A DNA stretch of 64,000 bases from Limonium bicolor (lineage: Eukaryota > Streptophyta > Magnoliopsida > Caryophyllales > Plumbaginaceae), in contig CM041776.1 of NCBI GenBank assembly GCA_023374045.1, forward strand, positions 347,075,636 through 347,139,635, in the 5' to 3' direction. The position numbers and the translations under genes were made by a program. The notes under the pieces are model-generated. The model was not told the origin of the DNA. It saw only the letters and a program-made list of their open reading frames with translations, and ran no database searches. Of the stretch, positions 11,308-24,737 are shown one piece after another; within the stretch, counting starts at the first letter, position 1, and every line of letters starts with the position of its first letter.

Positions 11308-14300
11308 TGTACACCCCTTTCCATAATCACGATATAATCTCTCACGTAGCAATAAATAAAGACGTCTCGCAGCGGTAAAATAAATAACTATTACAAACTC
11401 ACTCGGGTGTCACCGGCCATTACTCGCCCATGCGAGCAACGTAGCCAAACTACAACCAACTTCCAAAATAAATAAACTGCTAACCGCAGTGATAACGAGA
11501 AATTCCTATACATCACACTATCCACAAATCATAAACATCGACAAGTGAGCATCTACCCAATCCTGAAAATACACAACCTTACCATAAGACCATACACCAT
11601 CTTCATTTTTTACAACGTCTCCAATTACCCTGTTCCTGCTCTTCAGCTCCGACAATGATCAACAACCTGAAATGGCGTAGTATCAGCGATAGACGCTGAG
11701 TATGCCGGGCCTGGACCCTAATGGTCACTTGTCATTTTAACCGTCTTATTATTAGATCGGTTTCATGCTTTACCATTTTACAGTTATATTCAATACTGTA
11801 GCATAAATGTATATTATACATAATCAACCATCCAAATATTCATAAACATTAATCATCCGTCCAAACCAATCATTCATAGAACATTTCAAACAACATTTGT
11901 ATATCGAACGTATCGAGCAATAACAACAATATTTTGCACAATGTACAACCGCCGTAGCGTTCACCATCCAATATCAATTTATTTTAGTTTGGCTTTCAAG
12001 CCCCATCCATATGTACAATGTACATTCGCCGTAGCGTACAGTTTCCATAGTTAATTTACCTTAGCCTTGTAGGCTCCATCCAACCATCAACACACAATAA
12101 AATATCCACAAGTATAACCAATGAACAACAAAGCGAAACAACGAGATAATAAACAAGTATTAAGCCTCGTCCATGATATTGTTCGCCACTGTATAAGTTT
12201 CAATTGTTTTAGTTGTTCAGTTATACCTAGTGACAATGTCTCGTTAAAACGACACGTCTCTAGTTACCCATATATTATGGCGGGTCACCCACGGCAGTAG
12301 CCACTCCAACGGTAGAGTCTCCGACCAATGAGCCATTCTAGCTCACGGGAATTTCCTTGATACTTACGGACCCGTACGCGGACATCCTGGTATCGTTTTT
12401 GTGATCACAGCGCGCACCAAGAGCCACATCCTCTTGGCTTTCCTTCCATTCATTAACTTTTTTTTTTATTATACCATCGCATCGCATCGCATTACCAAAT
12501 TTTCTAACACAGCAGACTAAGGTCATTAGTCCAACCCAGAGTTTGTAAACTCAGGATCCAGTGTTAGATACGAGAGCGGCGTATAGAAAAGGCCAATGCT
12601 CCGTACACAAGTCTCAGATAATATGTATGTGTTTTATCATAGTGCTACAACGTTTTACTTACGTTCCTTATTTTTCATATAAGATAGCACCACAGCCGCT
12701 AGTTCGTTTTTATATATAGGTTCATATATACGAACCAATACTGTTAACTCAACAACAGTAAATAATAAGCAGCTATAAATATACAATTCATGCATATTAA
12801 TTAACACATTCAGGCAAACAATCTTATCACAGATCACATAGAAGCCTGAACTGAGGAAGTCCTCAAAGACAACCAGAGACACATAACAACATACAAGTTA
12901 TATCAACCAATCCGAGCCCAAGGAGCAACCTTAGGTCAACTCGGCAAACCCCTTTACATACCGTTCACCCTGACAATATTACGGGAGTATGAATCAGCAA
13001 GATCCTACGCTCCGTGTAGTCCGTTACGTTAGCTCGTCAGCGTCCTTGTCAGAAGTATACTCTAAACGGTAATACAAACTATAAGTCAGTCTCCATGACT
13101 AACCACATCCGGTATTTCCGAATAATAAGTAACCCCGACAATTCACCCCTGTTTTCTAAGTTGTTGTTACGGGTTTCTCTAAAACAGTCGGTTTTGTTAC
13201 TTAAAACTCATACGTCACACTTTTCAACTGTTAAGTTTAATTCGTCGTATTTCTTTTAATTTTATCCACATCTAGTTTAGGTACGTAACCTATAGCTGCA
13301 TGTATGCATGCATGATTATTTTATATTGTAATATTTTATTTTTTTTCCATATTGATTATTTTCCCACCATTCCTTATCATACCATGTATTATATAATCAT
13401 TATCTTTAGCAATAGTATTTGCATCCCAAAAACTCATAACATATAGTTTGTAACTATATTTTTTTAAATCACCACCATCATTAAATCATATGGTTTCCAA
13501 CCAAAATATATATATCCACCTTATATACTTTATTCTTGTGTATGTATATATTTTTACCATGTAGGTAATTCTCGTGAGTTTCATAAACTCTTATATTTTA
13601 TGTTACATTTTATCATCTTTTATTAGATGATTATTCCCATTAGTTGTATTGTATTGTACAACTTGTATTAAGATTATTATCCTAATATCATGTAACATTT
13701 TATGTTGTATAATTACAATCCTAAGGTTTATTCAATAAATACCTTAGTTAATAATCCCATTTATTTATCGTTTGTCACATTATTTTATGTGAGTACCCTC
13801 CTTATATTAATTCCCTTAAATCACCTTAATACCATATAATTGTCATAACATTTATGACATTGTAGACCATAGTCTAAAATTCATTTTCTAACTCTGATTA
13901 ATTCGGTATAGCCCTCGAATTTATTTAAATTCCCTTTTTGACCACATAACATTATGTAATGTTATACCAAAATACTAATGCCATTTGATATGATATTTTT
14001 ATTTTCTTTAACTCATAACCTATAGTTTTATACAAAACTATTGTATATTGCCTCATAGGCATATATTAAACCTTATACCTTTCCTTAAACCATAATTTTC
14101 CTTTTTATACCAAATCACCCCTTTCTTTTCACCATGTTATATATTCCATTCAAATAACATTTCTAACTTATAAAGGAGTATAACCTATGGTTATTTTTCA
14201 AAATTCTGAATAGACCTCAATATACATTTTATTATCATTAGGCCCAATTTATAACTATAGTTTGATAATATCATTAAAACTATATATTATAATCTCAACA

Positions 14301-16779
14301 GATACTCTTATATAATTCTAAAAATCTCCAAATTTCACCAAAGGGTTATAAATATCCTTATTAACCCATATACTCTTGGTATTTACCATTCCACCATCTA
14401 TTTTTCTCCAAAGTGTCATAATGACATAATAACTATATACTATCATATATAGTTTATTTTAATTCCAAAAACAACTCAATAATTTCCTAAAAGTTCCTAA
14501 TAGCCCATGGGTGTTTTAAAATACCATTGTACACCCTTTATTTTTGGTAATAACATATTCACCACATATGTCATAAAATATTACCATAAAATACATAACT
14601 TACTATAAAACCTTAAATAAGTTATCTAACTTATTTATTTGGTCAAAACCTAGCATATGGTCAAGGTTGACCACCTTAATATTTCCTTGACCATTAATTC
14701 TTAATAATTACGGTTTGCACCCATACTCTCTAGAAATCACCATTTAACCCTAAAACTTTATAAAATCTTATAAACTTTATTTTAACTCCTTTTTTACCTC
14801 TAATTTTCGGCCTTATTATTCTAAAGCCCTCAAATTTAATTTAATTACACCTAAGACCCCATTTCATTTCGGTAATAATTATATCACCTAAACTTAAATA
14901 AAAGCTTGTAAATGCATAAATAAAATGGCCTAAAATACATGGCCTTATTACAAACATTGGCTTGCAAAATAAATTACACATAAATGTCCCAAAATACATA
15001 TAAATTTTCGGCCTCACCATATAGTTTCATTGTTTAATTACCAAACTTCCACATAATGTCTTAAATTTGACAATTATGCTTGTTTAATTAGTTATAAAAT
15101 TTATTAAACCATTTCTTAAACATTTTAAGGTCAAATAAGACCTTGTTTTTCTCCTTCACTCACGGCCATTAATATACACACACTTAAACTTGTGTAATGT
15201 ATCAAATTAAGGTTTTAAGTGATTTATACCTTGATTTAGCTAGGTAATGCCTTGTTTGGTTCGGCCACCTTGAGTAGGAATTCTCCACAGCTTGTTTAAC
15301 ATGTTTTCAAACAGAAAACAAGGCCTAGTTAGTCTCTAAGCAAGATCTAACCATAAGGAGTAATTTAATGTAAGATTTAAGGCAAAAATTACCTTAAGAG
15401 TGCAAGGAAAGTTCTAAGTGTTTTCGACCTGAACCAAACACACCACAAGGTGTTAGATCCACCATATTAACATAAGGATTAGTTAGATCTCGAAGTTATA
15501 CCTTGTTATTAGGTTTTACCTTGGAAAAATGCCTAAAAAGAGAGTATTTCTCTTGGATCTCGGCCATCCTTGCTCCAAATGGCTAGCCAGATCCCACATG
15601 AAAAGGAGAAGAGATGAGGCTATGGCCAAATTTCACAGCCGAATTCAAAGGGAATCAAAAGTTTGAGCTTAAAGCACATTTTTACCTTAAAGTGTAGATT
15701 TGAACAACCTTGGTCCCTCTACTGGTCTCAACTGAGTTAGCTCTTGTTCTAACCTTAGAACACTGAGAATAAGCCATAGGAATTGTTGAGCCACGAAATT
15801 TAGGTGTTGGTAGTGAAGAAATGAAGAAAAAGGGCTAAAAATGACTAAAAATGACATTAAACACTTACATTAGGAACTTAGGAGCTAGATCTGCCTTCCA
15901 TGCTCAAGAACAGACCTTGAGAGCTTCCATGGAAGGGAGGAGCTCAGCTGGGCAGAAGGGAATCGTGCAAGGAGGGAGGAAAGAGCTAGGTAAGGTTTGA
16001 AATAATTGAAAAAGTAAGAATAATTTAAGCTTTTACTATTCTTGTTTGTATTAGGCAGCATTATTGCCAATCAATGACTTATGTTGTCATCCCACCTCCA
16101 TGCCAGCCGATTTCCACAAGGGCAAATGGGTCTTTAGCTGCCCATTGACCAAACTTGGTCATTTTGACTCCTGCGGGCCCCACTTCAGGGTTTTATTAAT
16201 ATTTTAATATTAAATTTGTAAAAATCTGAAAAATTTGGAAATTAAATTCCTAATATCATATAATATGATATTTATTATATTTAAAGGTATTTATAACCTT
16301 TTAGCCCATTTAAAACCAATTTAAAAGACAATTTCACAAAAACGTGCTTAAGGAGTTTTAGCACACATTTTGTGTTGCCTGGTGTTTCTGAGCTCTGTTT
16401 TCTTGACAACGGTTTTGTTGTGTTCCTTACATGATATTTGATCATGTAATTCAATTTTATATCATTTAGAGGTCATTAGACCTTTAAGGTTTCTTAGAGC
16501 ACATTTTTGCCCTTTTTGACCTTGAAGCATGAAAGTGCTTTTTCTTTGTGTTGGAGTGTTGCCCAACAATTTTAATGTGTTTATTTGTTAATAGACTTAG
16601 GACAAATTTTTAAGTCCTACATAGTTCATTTGGGTATTTGTTTACCCTTAACAGTCAAGGGTGCAACATCTTGTTTGGTGTTGACCACTGTTGTTCTCAG
16701 TTGACTTTTTAAGGCATGTTTAAGCCTTAATAATATGATTTGATATTTAATCCGTGTTTAATCAGTTTGGGGTATTTCA
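11308..16779 (+). mobile_element. Giant non-coding LTR-like element B (5.5 kb)
   Basis: Starts TGTACACCCC in the TM9SF exon and ends GGGGTATTTCA at 16779. It is closely related to element D throughout: shared blocks include GGGTCACCCACGGCAGTAGC (near 12280), GAGTATGAATCAGC (12986) and, near the right end, AGGTTTCTTAGAGCACATTT (16489). It has no long ORF. Unlike A and D it lacks a target duplication: ATGCT precedes it and ATCAA follows, and the two flanks are unrelated (TM9SF exon versus copia pol). That is expected if it formed by recombination between two elements or if a flank was deleted. Confidence 0.7.
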
Positions 16780-18010
16780 ATCAAGCCCACTACCATTCAC
16801 CTCGTTCTCTCCGTGCTCTATCCGTGGATGGACAATGAGACAATTGGACATCAACAATGCCTTCTTGAATGGTGACCTATTTGACGAACTTTACATGGAG
16901 CAGCCCCGGGGTTTTGAAGCTTCGTTCTGCCCTCATCACGTTTGCCACCTGCATATAGCCACTTATGGCTTGAAACAGACTCCAAGGGTTTGGTTTAATA
17001 AGCTCAAATCTCAGCTTATTACAAAAGGATTTTGAGCATGTCAATCAGACACCTCACTGTTTGTTCACTCCTCTAATGTCACCACCATCTATATACTAGT
17101 TTATGTTTATGATTTAATCATAACATGTGACAACAATCAGTATCTGCAGCGTTTCATTGATGATTACCACAAGAATTTTGCTCTCAAAGATCTAAACACT
17201 CTAAATTATTTTCTTGAGGTTCAAATTGCTCGCACTCCTACCGGTCTTACAATGTCTCGGCAAGGTTATATTCAAGATGTTCTACACCACAGCAAAATTT
17301 CCAAATCCATACCAATTTTCACTCTTCCTGATCTCCACTACTCATGGCTGGTGATCCCTTTTTCCAATCCCACATTTTACAGACAGGTGGTCAGCTCACT
17401 TCAGTATTCTACCATAACTCATCCAGACATTGCCTATGTCGTCAACCGAGTTCGCCAGCACATGCATTCCTCCACCATTCTACATTGGCAAGCTGTTAAG
17501 TGCATTTTGTGCTATTTGAACGGAACCGTGAATCATTGTATGAAATTTCAGCCTACAAATAATGTATAGGTGGTGGCTTTCTTAGATGCGGAATGGAAAC
17601 CTAACAAGGATGATATCCGTTCTCAATATGGGCTTTGTTGTGTTTCATGGCAAAAATTTAATTAGTTGGACTTCACGGAAACGAGTTGTTGCCATGCTCA
17701 ACACAAAAGCCAAATACCGCTCCATTGCTTATACTTCCGTTGAGTTATTGTGGATAAATCAGCTGTTGTGAATCTTTGATTACATGTTTCACAAACCCCC
17801 TCTACTTCTCTGTGACAACATCAGTGTCATCTTCATGTGCAAAAATCCAGTAATCAGTTCCAGATTGAAGCATATCAATCTTGATTTTCACTTTGTGCGT
17901 GAGCAAATTGAAGCTGGTATACTCCCAAGATCTATCATGTCTCATCGTGAGACAACCTTGCCGACATCTTCACCAAACCACTAGGAAAGGAAAAAGTCAC
18001 ATATCTCTAA
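16780..18010 (+). pseudogene. Ty1/copia pol fragment (RT and RNase H)
   Basis: Reverse transcriptase motifs [24 protein letters not shown] and [16 protein letters not shown] run to 17032; a stop follows, then ILVYVYDLIIT where the catalytic YVDD box has become YVYD. RNase H follows from about 17570 with stops and frame shifts: MLNTKAKYRSIAYTSVELLW, LLCDNISVIFMCKNPV, LKHINLDFHFVREQI. The loss of the catalytic Asp and several stops make it dead. No LTR could be assigned; 18011-18235 may be its 3' tail. The left side is cut by element B. Confidence 0.9.
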
Positions 18011-20545
18011 GCTTCAAGTCTGCCCTGCCCTTGAGCTCGCGCGGTCCTATTAATTTGTTGTTTGTTATTTTGTTTAGATTTAGTTAAATAGTGTCTCAAG
18101 TAGTGAAGAATATTTACCTTTCTGTTAATCAGTACAAATAAAGTGTAAGTCCAACGATAAAGAGAGAAAATACTTTTTACTTGTTTCTTCCTTATATTCT
18201 CTCAAGTTACATATCTCTGTATATTTCTGACACTACAACTTTTATTATTTTCTCCTTGTTGTTGTACTCACTTGTTTTGAATTCAGTCAGGCCACATATT
18301 CTTTGACAGTATTAAAAATCAGTTCTTGACTGAGAAGTCTGAGATACAAGAAGAAACCAAGTCCACATATCTGCACAGTGACCAGTCCGTTGATAACTAT
18401 CACTCGCATGCATTCTACAAGCCATCCTCTTTAAATTGAACGAGTGAAATAATAGTATGCTAGGTGGAAATGTAATGGGCCTGTCGTCAATAACAGTATT
18501 AGAGTATATTTTTTTTTTTTTGTTTTGATTACTAGTTATAAGTACCCAATTGCTACTAGCTAGATCTTCCCCAACATCAAAATGTACTCAAATTTTCAAT
18601 CTACTCTTGGAGAGAGAACTAAGATGGATTTCTATCATTTCAATGATACCAAAAGTAAATCAGATTCATAAAAAACAACAACTAATATTTCTGAACAAAG
18701 GGAAATAGTAACATTTGCTGATTTGCAATTTGGCAATAAACACTAGATAGTAATCAAGGAAGGTCCCTAGGACAAGATCTCTAGGCTTTAGTAAGATGTC
18801 CCGTGTAATGTCTGTGTAAGGTAGGACTAGAAAGATATGTAAAAGTTGAGTTGAGTCGAGTCGGTGTTTTTTTTTTTTGATCAACTTTGATACTCTATAT
18901 ATAACTAGAAAATCATTACAACATATAATTTTAAGTCTCCTTATCCAAGTTACACGCAACTTGAACACAAAAAGAACATACATACCTTTCCAAATCTGAA
19001 TCTTATCAAAAGCTCTATTAAACATCTTAGCAACAAGAAAGGTAGGGTGATTGAAAGTTTCGTAATTTGACCTCCAACTATAACTATCTAAGGAATAGCA
19101 AAGATTTTTGAAAGCTACCACATCCTGTCTCCCACCTTCTTCAATCGTTTCGAATCCGAACATTCTGTCCTTCATCTCTTCACGGATATTATCAAAGCAG
19201 ATACAGTAGATACATTCACTAAGTGCAAGTTCTACTGCAATACGAGCTGCTTTTATCACCGCCAGAGCGAGTGAGAGCAATCTGGGTCATGAAACCCATC
19301 ATATATTAATATTTACTCTTAACTTGTCATACTACAGAAATGGGTCCCATAGATTCACTCTTGAAAACAGTTCATTTCCAGCCTTCTTGGGGGTCCTCCT
19401 CACTGAGGATGACAACAGTAGAGTAATACTATGGCTCTCTGAGATAAGTTCTGATTATTGAACGCAAAAGCTGGAATTGGACCCACCTCATCAGCAACCT
19501 TGTGAAAGTTTCTGAAGATCGGTCACCTACCTAGCTATCACTAGAGAAGAATTAAAAGAGTCGAGAATTAGAGAAAGGAAGGCTTCCACATCTCAATCAC
19601 ATGCGGAGTGCAGTGATCATGAGAGTTCTACAAGTACACGAAAAGCAGAAGTGACATATTGGAATTATTACATCAAATTTTCAAATTTTGAAGTTAGGTT
19701 CTAAATTCTCCTTTGAAGAATTCTGAATTCTCCTTCACCCTTTCCGCTTTATTGAATGCAACTTTTGGATCTTTCCTTCCGTAGATAAGGATTGAGAGAA
19801 ATGACAAAAAGTTTATGAAAAAACGACCGTGAGGTTATCAGAGTAAATATTACTATATGTTGTAATCGGCTACTCCAAGAAGTACGGATTAGTGCAGTAG
19901 TACCTAACTACCTATCCAAATTGGGCACCGATTTCGGAATATATATCACGGAAAACTTTATTTGGGGGAATGGGTTTGAATGATTTTACATGCCTTTTGT
20001 AGACCCAAGCGTGTAGGCGCTGATTCTTTCTCTTGATCAGCCCGTGAAGGTATAGCTCAACAATTTTTTTAATCATTAAGGGAGAGGCAACAAAATGCCA
20101 AATATAACTTCTCCAGTTTGGTATATTTGTCATTATTTTGTTTTGGCTATTTTGTAAGTAGGAATATATTGTTGAAAGAAAAACAACAGATATAGAATAA
20201 AAAACTATTTCAAAATGATGTAAATAAACCATCAACCATGCTATGTATAGATGTTCCAATCTACCTGCGGGAGTTGGCCAACGTGGGTCAAAGGAAAACT
20301 AGTTTATCAAGATCAATTGGACCTTCAAGGACGAGTTTTCCTTGGCTGTGTACAGATTCAGATGGTTGTTAAAGATAATTTTTAGATCTCTATCTCGAGG
20401 GGATTTGTGAGGTTAGCTTGGGGGTAGTAGACACCCATCATCCTATTCCTGTCACATGTTTATTACTAATTTATTTCAAATTTTCATTCATTTATTTGGG
20501 TGGGGTGGTTTGGATGTAGTATAAGAGATATTGTTATCCTTACAT
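18011..20545. other. No gene recognised
   Basis: Mixed sequence. At 18287-18438 (+) an open stretch follows an acceptor-like TTGAATTCAG and reads SGHIFFDSIKNQFLTEKSE...; it might be a last exon, but I cannot name it. The rest, including 19281-20545, shows only short frames. An unexplained minus-strand frame (18666-19280) is listed separately. Confidence 0.4.
18666..19280 (-). other. Unrecognised 204-codon open frame
   Basis: Open for 615 bases, long for such AT-rich DNA, but the first codon is TTG, and the second half (left side) has the lysine-, phenylalanine- and leucine-rich composition of translated non-coding DNA. The first half, with ALSECIYCICFDNIREEM and EEGGRQDVVAFKNLCYSLD, looks more protein-like. 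I do not recognise it; a decayed exon is possible. Confidence 0.2.
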
Positions 20546-20554
20546 TCGAAACAT

Positions 20555-21546
20555 TCGTTGGATTGTATTGAATGGAAGAAAGATACGTTTTTGGATTGAT
20601 CCTTGGCTAGGCTCCTATTCGCTGAAGAGCCGCTTCCCCGTCTGTATTTGTTATCTGAATAAAAGGCAGCCACTGTTTTTAACATGGGCCACTGGAACGG
20701 TGATTCCTGGAATTGGTCCCTCATCTGGCGGCGTCCTTTTTTCCTGTATGAACGAGCTCAGGTGACTGAACTGCTTGCCCTACTAAGCTCTGCAGCGCTG
20801 CAACCTTCAGAGGACGATGACTGCCTCCAATGGTCTGGTAATCCAGGTGGAGACTACACATCACGATCCTTTTATAATTCTGTAATCAACCAGCAAGCTG
20901 CAAATCCAATCCTGTGGTGTCGGGCTTTCTGGCGCAAACTTGCTCCGCCAAGGATCGAGCTTCTGGTATGGATAATCCTTCAAGGACGAATTCAAACTAA
21001 GGATCTTCTCTTTGCAAGGAACCTAATCCCAGTTGGTCAGGTGAGCTGTAGAGACTGCAAACCATATTTTTAATCACTGCATGGCTTCAAAGTCACTATG
21101 GGCTCGTCTACGCGACTGGTGGGAAATGAATTTCGTTTTCCCACAGTCCTCTCTAGCTCTCTTCCAGGCATGGAACGGTGTTACTAGATATAAGAGAAAC
21201 AAGCTTTGGATGACATCTATGTTTTTCACGCTATGGGCAATCTGGAACCAACGAAACAAATACATCTTTGAAAATCGCTCCCCAGCATGGGCTGAAGCAG
21301 CAGATTCAGTGAAGAGGCTTAGTCTCGAATGGTGCCGTCAAGATTGTTCTCTCCCATCACACATTATCCTTTCTTCACGGAATTTATTTTCCCTCATCTA
21401 TATGTAACGTAGCTTCACGTTCCCACTTTCTTGTTTCGGTATTTCTTGATCTCCTACTCTTGTAACTTATTGGCGAGAAAGGCACGCAGCCGCAGTATCG
21501 CCGTTTTTAACTGGTTTACACCAGTCAACTATAAAAAAAAAAAAAA
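20555..21546 (+). mobile_element. 5'-truncated LINE with zf-RVT end, poly-A and duplication
   Basis: Only the 3' end of a plant L1-type LINE ORF2 remains: NGRKIRFWIDPWLG, then in another frame DSWNWSLIWRRPFF, DDCLQWSGNPGGDYTSRSFY, FWRKLAPPRIELLVWI, and further on FFTLWAIWNQRNKYIFENR. This is the zinc-binding region after reverse transcriptase. It ends in a run of 14 A (21533-21546). A 9-base direct repeat TCGAAACAT lies at 20546-20554 and 21547-21555, and the coding match starts right after the left copy, so this is a dead-on-arrival insertion made by target-primed reverse transcription. Two or more frameshifts show it is old. Confidence 0.87.
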
Positions 21547-21555
21547 TCGAAACAT

Positions 21556-22207
21556 GTTCAAAGTTTGGGTTAAGGACATACAACCCATAACAGAAGTGGA
21601 TCGGGTTCAAGTAAATCTAAATATTTTTGGGTTAGATTCCTACTCCTTTTTTTTATCAAGGGCTACTAAGTAGCTACAATAACCTTTACGGTTCAGACAG
21701 CTGGCATAGTGCCGAGCCAAGTGGGACAAGACTATCGACTATCTCATGTGAGATACATCAAGATGCAATATCTCAACATCTCAACCTACACCAACCAACT
21801 ACAACAAATCATTTAAAATACATGATAAATCAGTGCGCAAGAAGGCATCATTAGTCATTTGTCATGGACAAGCTGTTTCAAAAGATATATGATCAATCCT
21901 AACATTAATGACTAAAAACGCCTTAGCAGCCAATCGTATAGTCGATCATTATAAGTTCGCGATCAGATATCCGCTAGAGAACCCCACTGAAGATTATACT
22001 AGTGATAGAAACCAAGCAATATTTCGGTTCATAAGAACTCGATCGGTCGTAGAGCTCATAATCCCTACTTTGTTTCTCAGATCCAATTAGACGTAGCTTC
22101 GTGAAGCCCATTGCATATTCAGTCTTTGACATAGGCAATTGAATCATATTGCTTCCTTAATGCTCATCTTCGCTTATAAGTTAGAATAACAATGGCAAAA
22201 AAAAAAA
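21556..22207. other. No gene recognised
   Basis: No open frame longer than about 60 codons and no family motif. The last bases are an A-rich run that abuts the outer MITE. Confidence 0.5.
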
Positions 22208-23297
22208 GCAAATTTCATAAAATGTCACTATATTTTTGGCTGATTTGTGAAATGTTACCAACAAATAAAAAAGGGAAATTCCATCAAATACCACCGACTC
22301 AATTCATGATATATCATTGTGTTTTTAAAATTATACGAGATAACACTTAGTTGTTACTTATTTCATCAGATAACACTTTGTTCCATATTCTGTTAACTAC
22401 TCCGTTAATATTCCTTGAAAATGACTAAACTCCCTTATTAATTAACTGTTTGACAATAATTTGTTATATTGATAAATTTCATAAGATAACACTTTTGTTT
22501 GACTAATAACAAGGGTAATTTATTCTTTTTTTCAAGGCTACTAATGAATCAATTAACGAGGTATGTGACAGAGTGTTATTTGGTGAAATAAGTAGAACCT
22601 TAGTGTTATCCTATGTAATTTTGAAAACACAGTGGTATATTGTGAATTAAGCAAAAAATCGGTGGTATTTGGTGATATTTCCCTTATGAATTTAATTAAT
22701 GAAATGTCACTAAAGTCATTGACTAGCAAGAAAAAAGACAAAAAATAACTTCACTAGTTAACAAACTAACTTTTTGAAAATTCATAATATGTCAGTAGGT
22801 GTTAAATAATTCACAAAAAATTAAAATACTATGAAAATATAAATAACTGTAATTTTTTTTATTAAATATCAAAAGTACCATAGTCAAATTTTAGATTATT
22901 TAAAAAATTATTCAGTTTTATTTCATAAAATAGAATATAGATTTTTAAAGACTAATAGTAGAAAAATAATTTTAAAAAACATAATTTATATTCTATTATA
23001 TTGAATTTCATTTATTTAGTCTCATTCCATTAATGTTACTTATGTTTTTACTAGTTATCTACCTTTTTTGATAGTATTATAAATTCTTTATGAATTTTTT
23101 AACACGTAATGGCATATTTTGAATTTTTAAAGTAGTTTGTTAGCTAACTAAGATATTTATGTTCATTTTCCTGTTGCTCGACCACTATAGTGATTTCATG
23201 AATTTTAGGGAAGATGTAGTGGCATTTCATAACTTTCAAATTTTTAGTTGCATTTCATGAATTAACCAAAAATATAATGACATTTGGTTACATTTCC
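22208..23297. mobile_element. Outer MITE, interrupted by an inner MITE
   Basis: The left end, GCAAATTTCATAAAATGTCA then CTATATTTTTGGCT, pairs with the right end, whose reverse complement begins GGAAATGTAACCAAATGTCA then TTATATTTTTGGTT. Further inverted similarity runs inward. The inner element 22273-22683 splits it; without that, it is about 680 bases and non-coding. Both flanks are A runs, so a duplication cannot be judged. Confidence 0.65.
22273..22683. mobile_element. Inner foldback MITE, same family as 57320-57736
   Basis: Starts GGGAAATTCCATCAAATACC and ends TGGTGATATTTCCC with long inverted arms (CATGATATATCATTGTGTTT pairs with AAACACAGTGGTATATTGTG; AGATAACACT pairs with AGTGTTATC). 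It is closely similar to the copy at 57320-57736. The flanking 9-mers AATAAAAAA and TTATGAATT do not match, so its duplication is lost or the ends are slightly off. Confidence 0.8.
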
Positions 23298-24017
23298 AAA
23301 AAAAGAAGATGATTTTAGACAATCATTTAATCAAAGATATGCGCCCTATTTGTGAGTATTTAATGCATATATGAAGACAATAGTCCCTTTGAAAGCAGCA
23401 GGATCCTAGTGAACATCAATTGCTAACCATCTTGCCTAGCTTGATAGTTGATACCATTAGCGACCCATGAAAAAATCAAAACATAAAGTTCCCGTTCGCA
23501 AATATTTCTTCCCACTCTACTACTCTAGTCCATGCATCCGAAATGGCTCGCCTATGGGCCGTGGGAGAGAAGAAATATAGCAATAGGATGAGTTAAAGTT
23601 CTCTCTTTCGGTGGGGGTGGTGCTCGATCGTCCTTAACTCCCATCGGTGATCAGCTTCTTCGTCTTCACCGTTTACCTCTCTTTGCCCCAAGCGCCACTT
23701 CCCTTGGGACACTTACACATATCATTAGAAGCATGTCAGTGCATATTTCTCTTCGTTCTGATTTGGCCAAAAGTTTGCTCCCCTCTCTTCCTTTTTTGAC
23801 AATCTGAACAAAACTCTACTTTTCTCCTACATGTTTCCCTACCTAGGTTAGGATTTTCACTGGTTCCAAGTATGCCTCCCACTATATCTCTGCCCGTGTG
23901 TTTCCTTGGTGCAATGTCATTCCTCTTCCTCCTCTTGTTTCCCGGATTTAATTTCACTTCCTCTCTAACTGGTTCCTGGATTATTCCAACTCCCCTGTGT
24001 GAGTTCTTAAAGGTTTT
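23298..24017. other. No gene recognised; upstream of a gag-like frame
   Basis: No convincing coding sequence. The minus frame 23736-24071 is opposite the start of the DUF4283 frame and has no recognisable content. A T/C-rich stretch runs at 23740-23960. Confidence 0.45.
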
Positions 24018-24737
24018 GTGGTGGAGCACTGCCTCTTGGGAAGGCTTTTCTTCAATCTCTCTTGGACACATGGTTGTTTTGCTGCATCGGTTGGGTACGC
24101 TTGGTCGAGATTTGGTGGGTTTTGCTATAACAAGGTAGGTCCTGATCTTTATCTCTGCGAATTTGACTCCCCTCTTGTTATTGAAGTTGTTTTTGTCAAG
24201 GGGCCTTGGTTGGTCAACGATTGCCTCCTAGCTTTGCAACAACTTGACCCCGACCTTGCCTTTGAAGAACACGAGTTCAAATGGGTTTCATTCTGGGTGA
24301 GTGTCTTCGATGTACCTTTTGCCTACTACAACATCCTTTTCGCGGAGACAATCGCTGCTAAAGTTGGAAGATTCTTGGGCCTCATGGAAGACACATCAAT
24401 TGGGGGCTTCAGATTCCTTCGCTTGAAAACCCTACTTAACAGTCATCTCCCAATCTTGTGCGCTCTCCCTATTCACGTTAACAGCAAAGACTTAACCTTC
24501 ATACTGACCTATGACAACATGACAAAGATTTGTGCTAAGTGTGGGCGATTTCTTCATGCCTTTGAGATATGTCCTTATAAGCGTGTCCCAGGTTATAATG
24601 AGTTATCATACGGTATATGGCTGAGTATGGGTCTCTTCCCGGCTCGATCTAGGCTACGATCAATTGTGCTTAAACCAATTTACAAGGCCTTCTCTAGTTT
24701 GTATGTCTCTGACCTTCTTGGTTCAAATATCCTATGA
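24018..24737 (+). pseudogene. DUF4283 / zinc-knuckle gag-like protein of a LINE-type element
   Basis: A 240-codon open frame. After HCLLGRLFF it has the DUF4283 pattern: YLCEFDSPLVIEVVFVKGPW, then LDPDLAFEEHEFKWVSFWVS and FDVPFAYYNILFAETIAAKV GRFLG in order, closing with a CCHC knuckle CAKCGRFLHAFEIC (C-x2-C-x4-H-x4-C, intact). In plants this pair is the ORF1/gag of L1-like LINEs and many related orphan copies; it binds nucleic acid. The frame opens at a GTG with no clear ATG, so the N-terminus is lost. Further short frames run to 25128, where element D has inserted (25156). No ORF2 follows on the far side of D. Confidence 0.78.
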
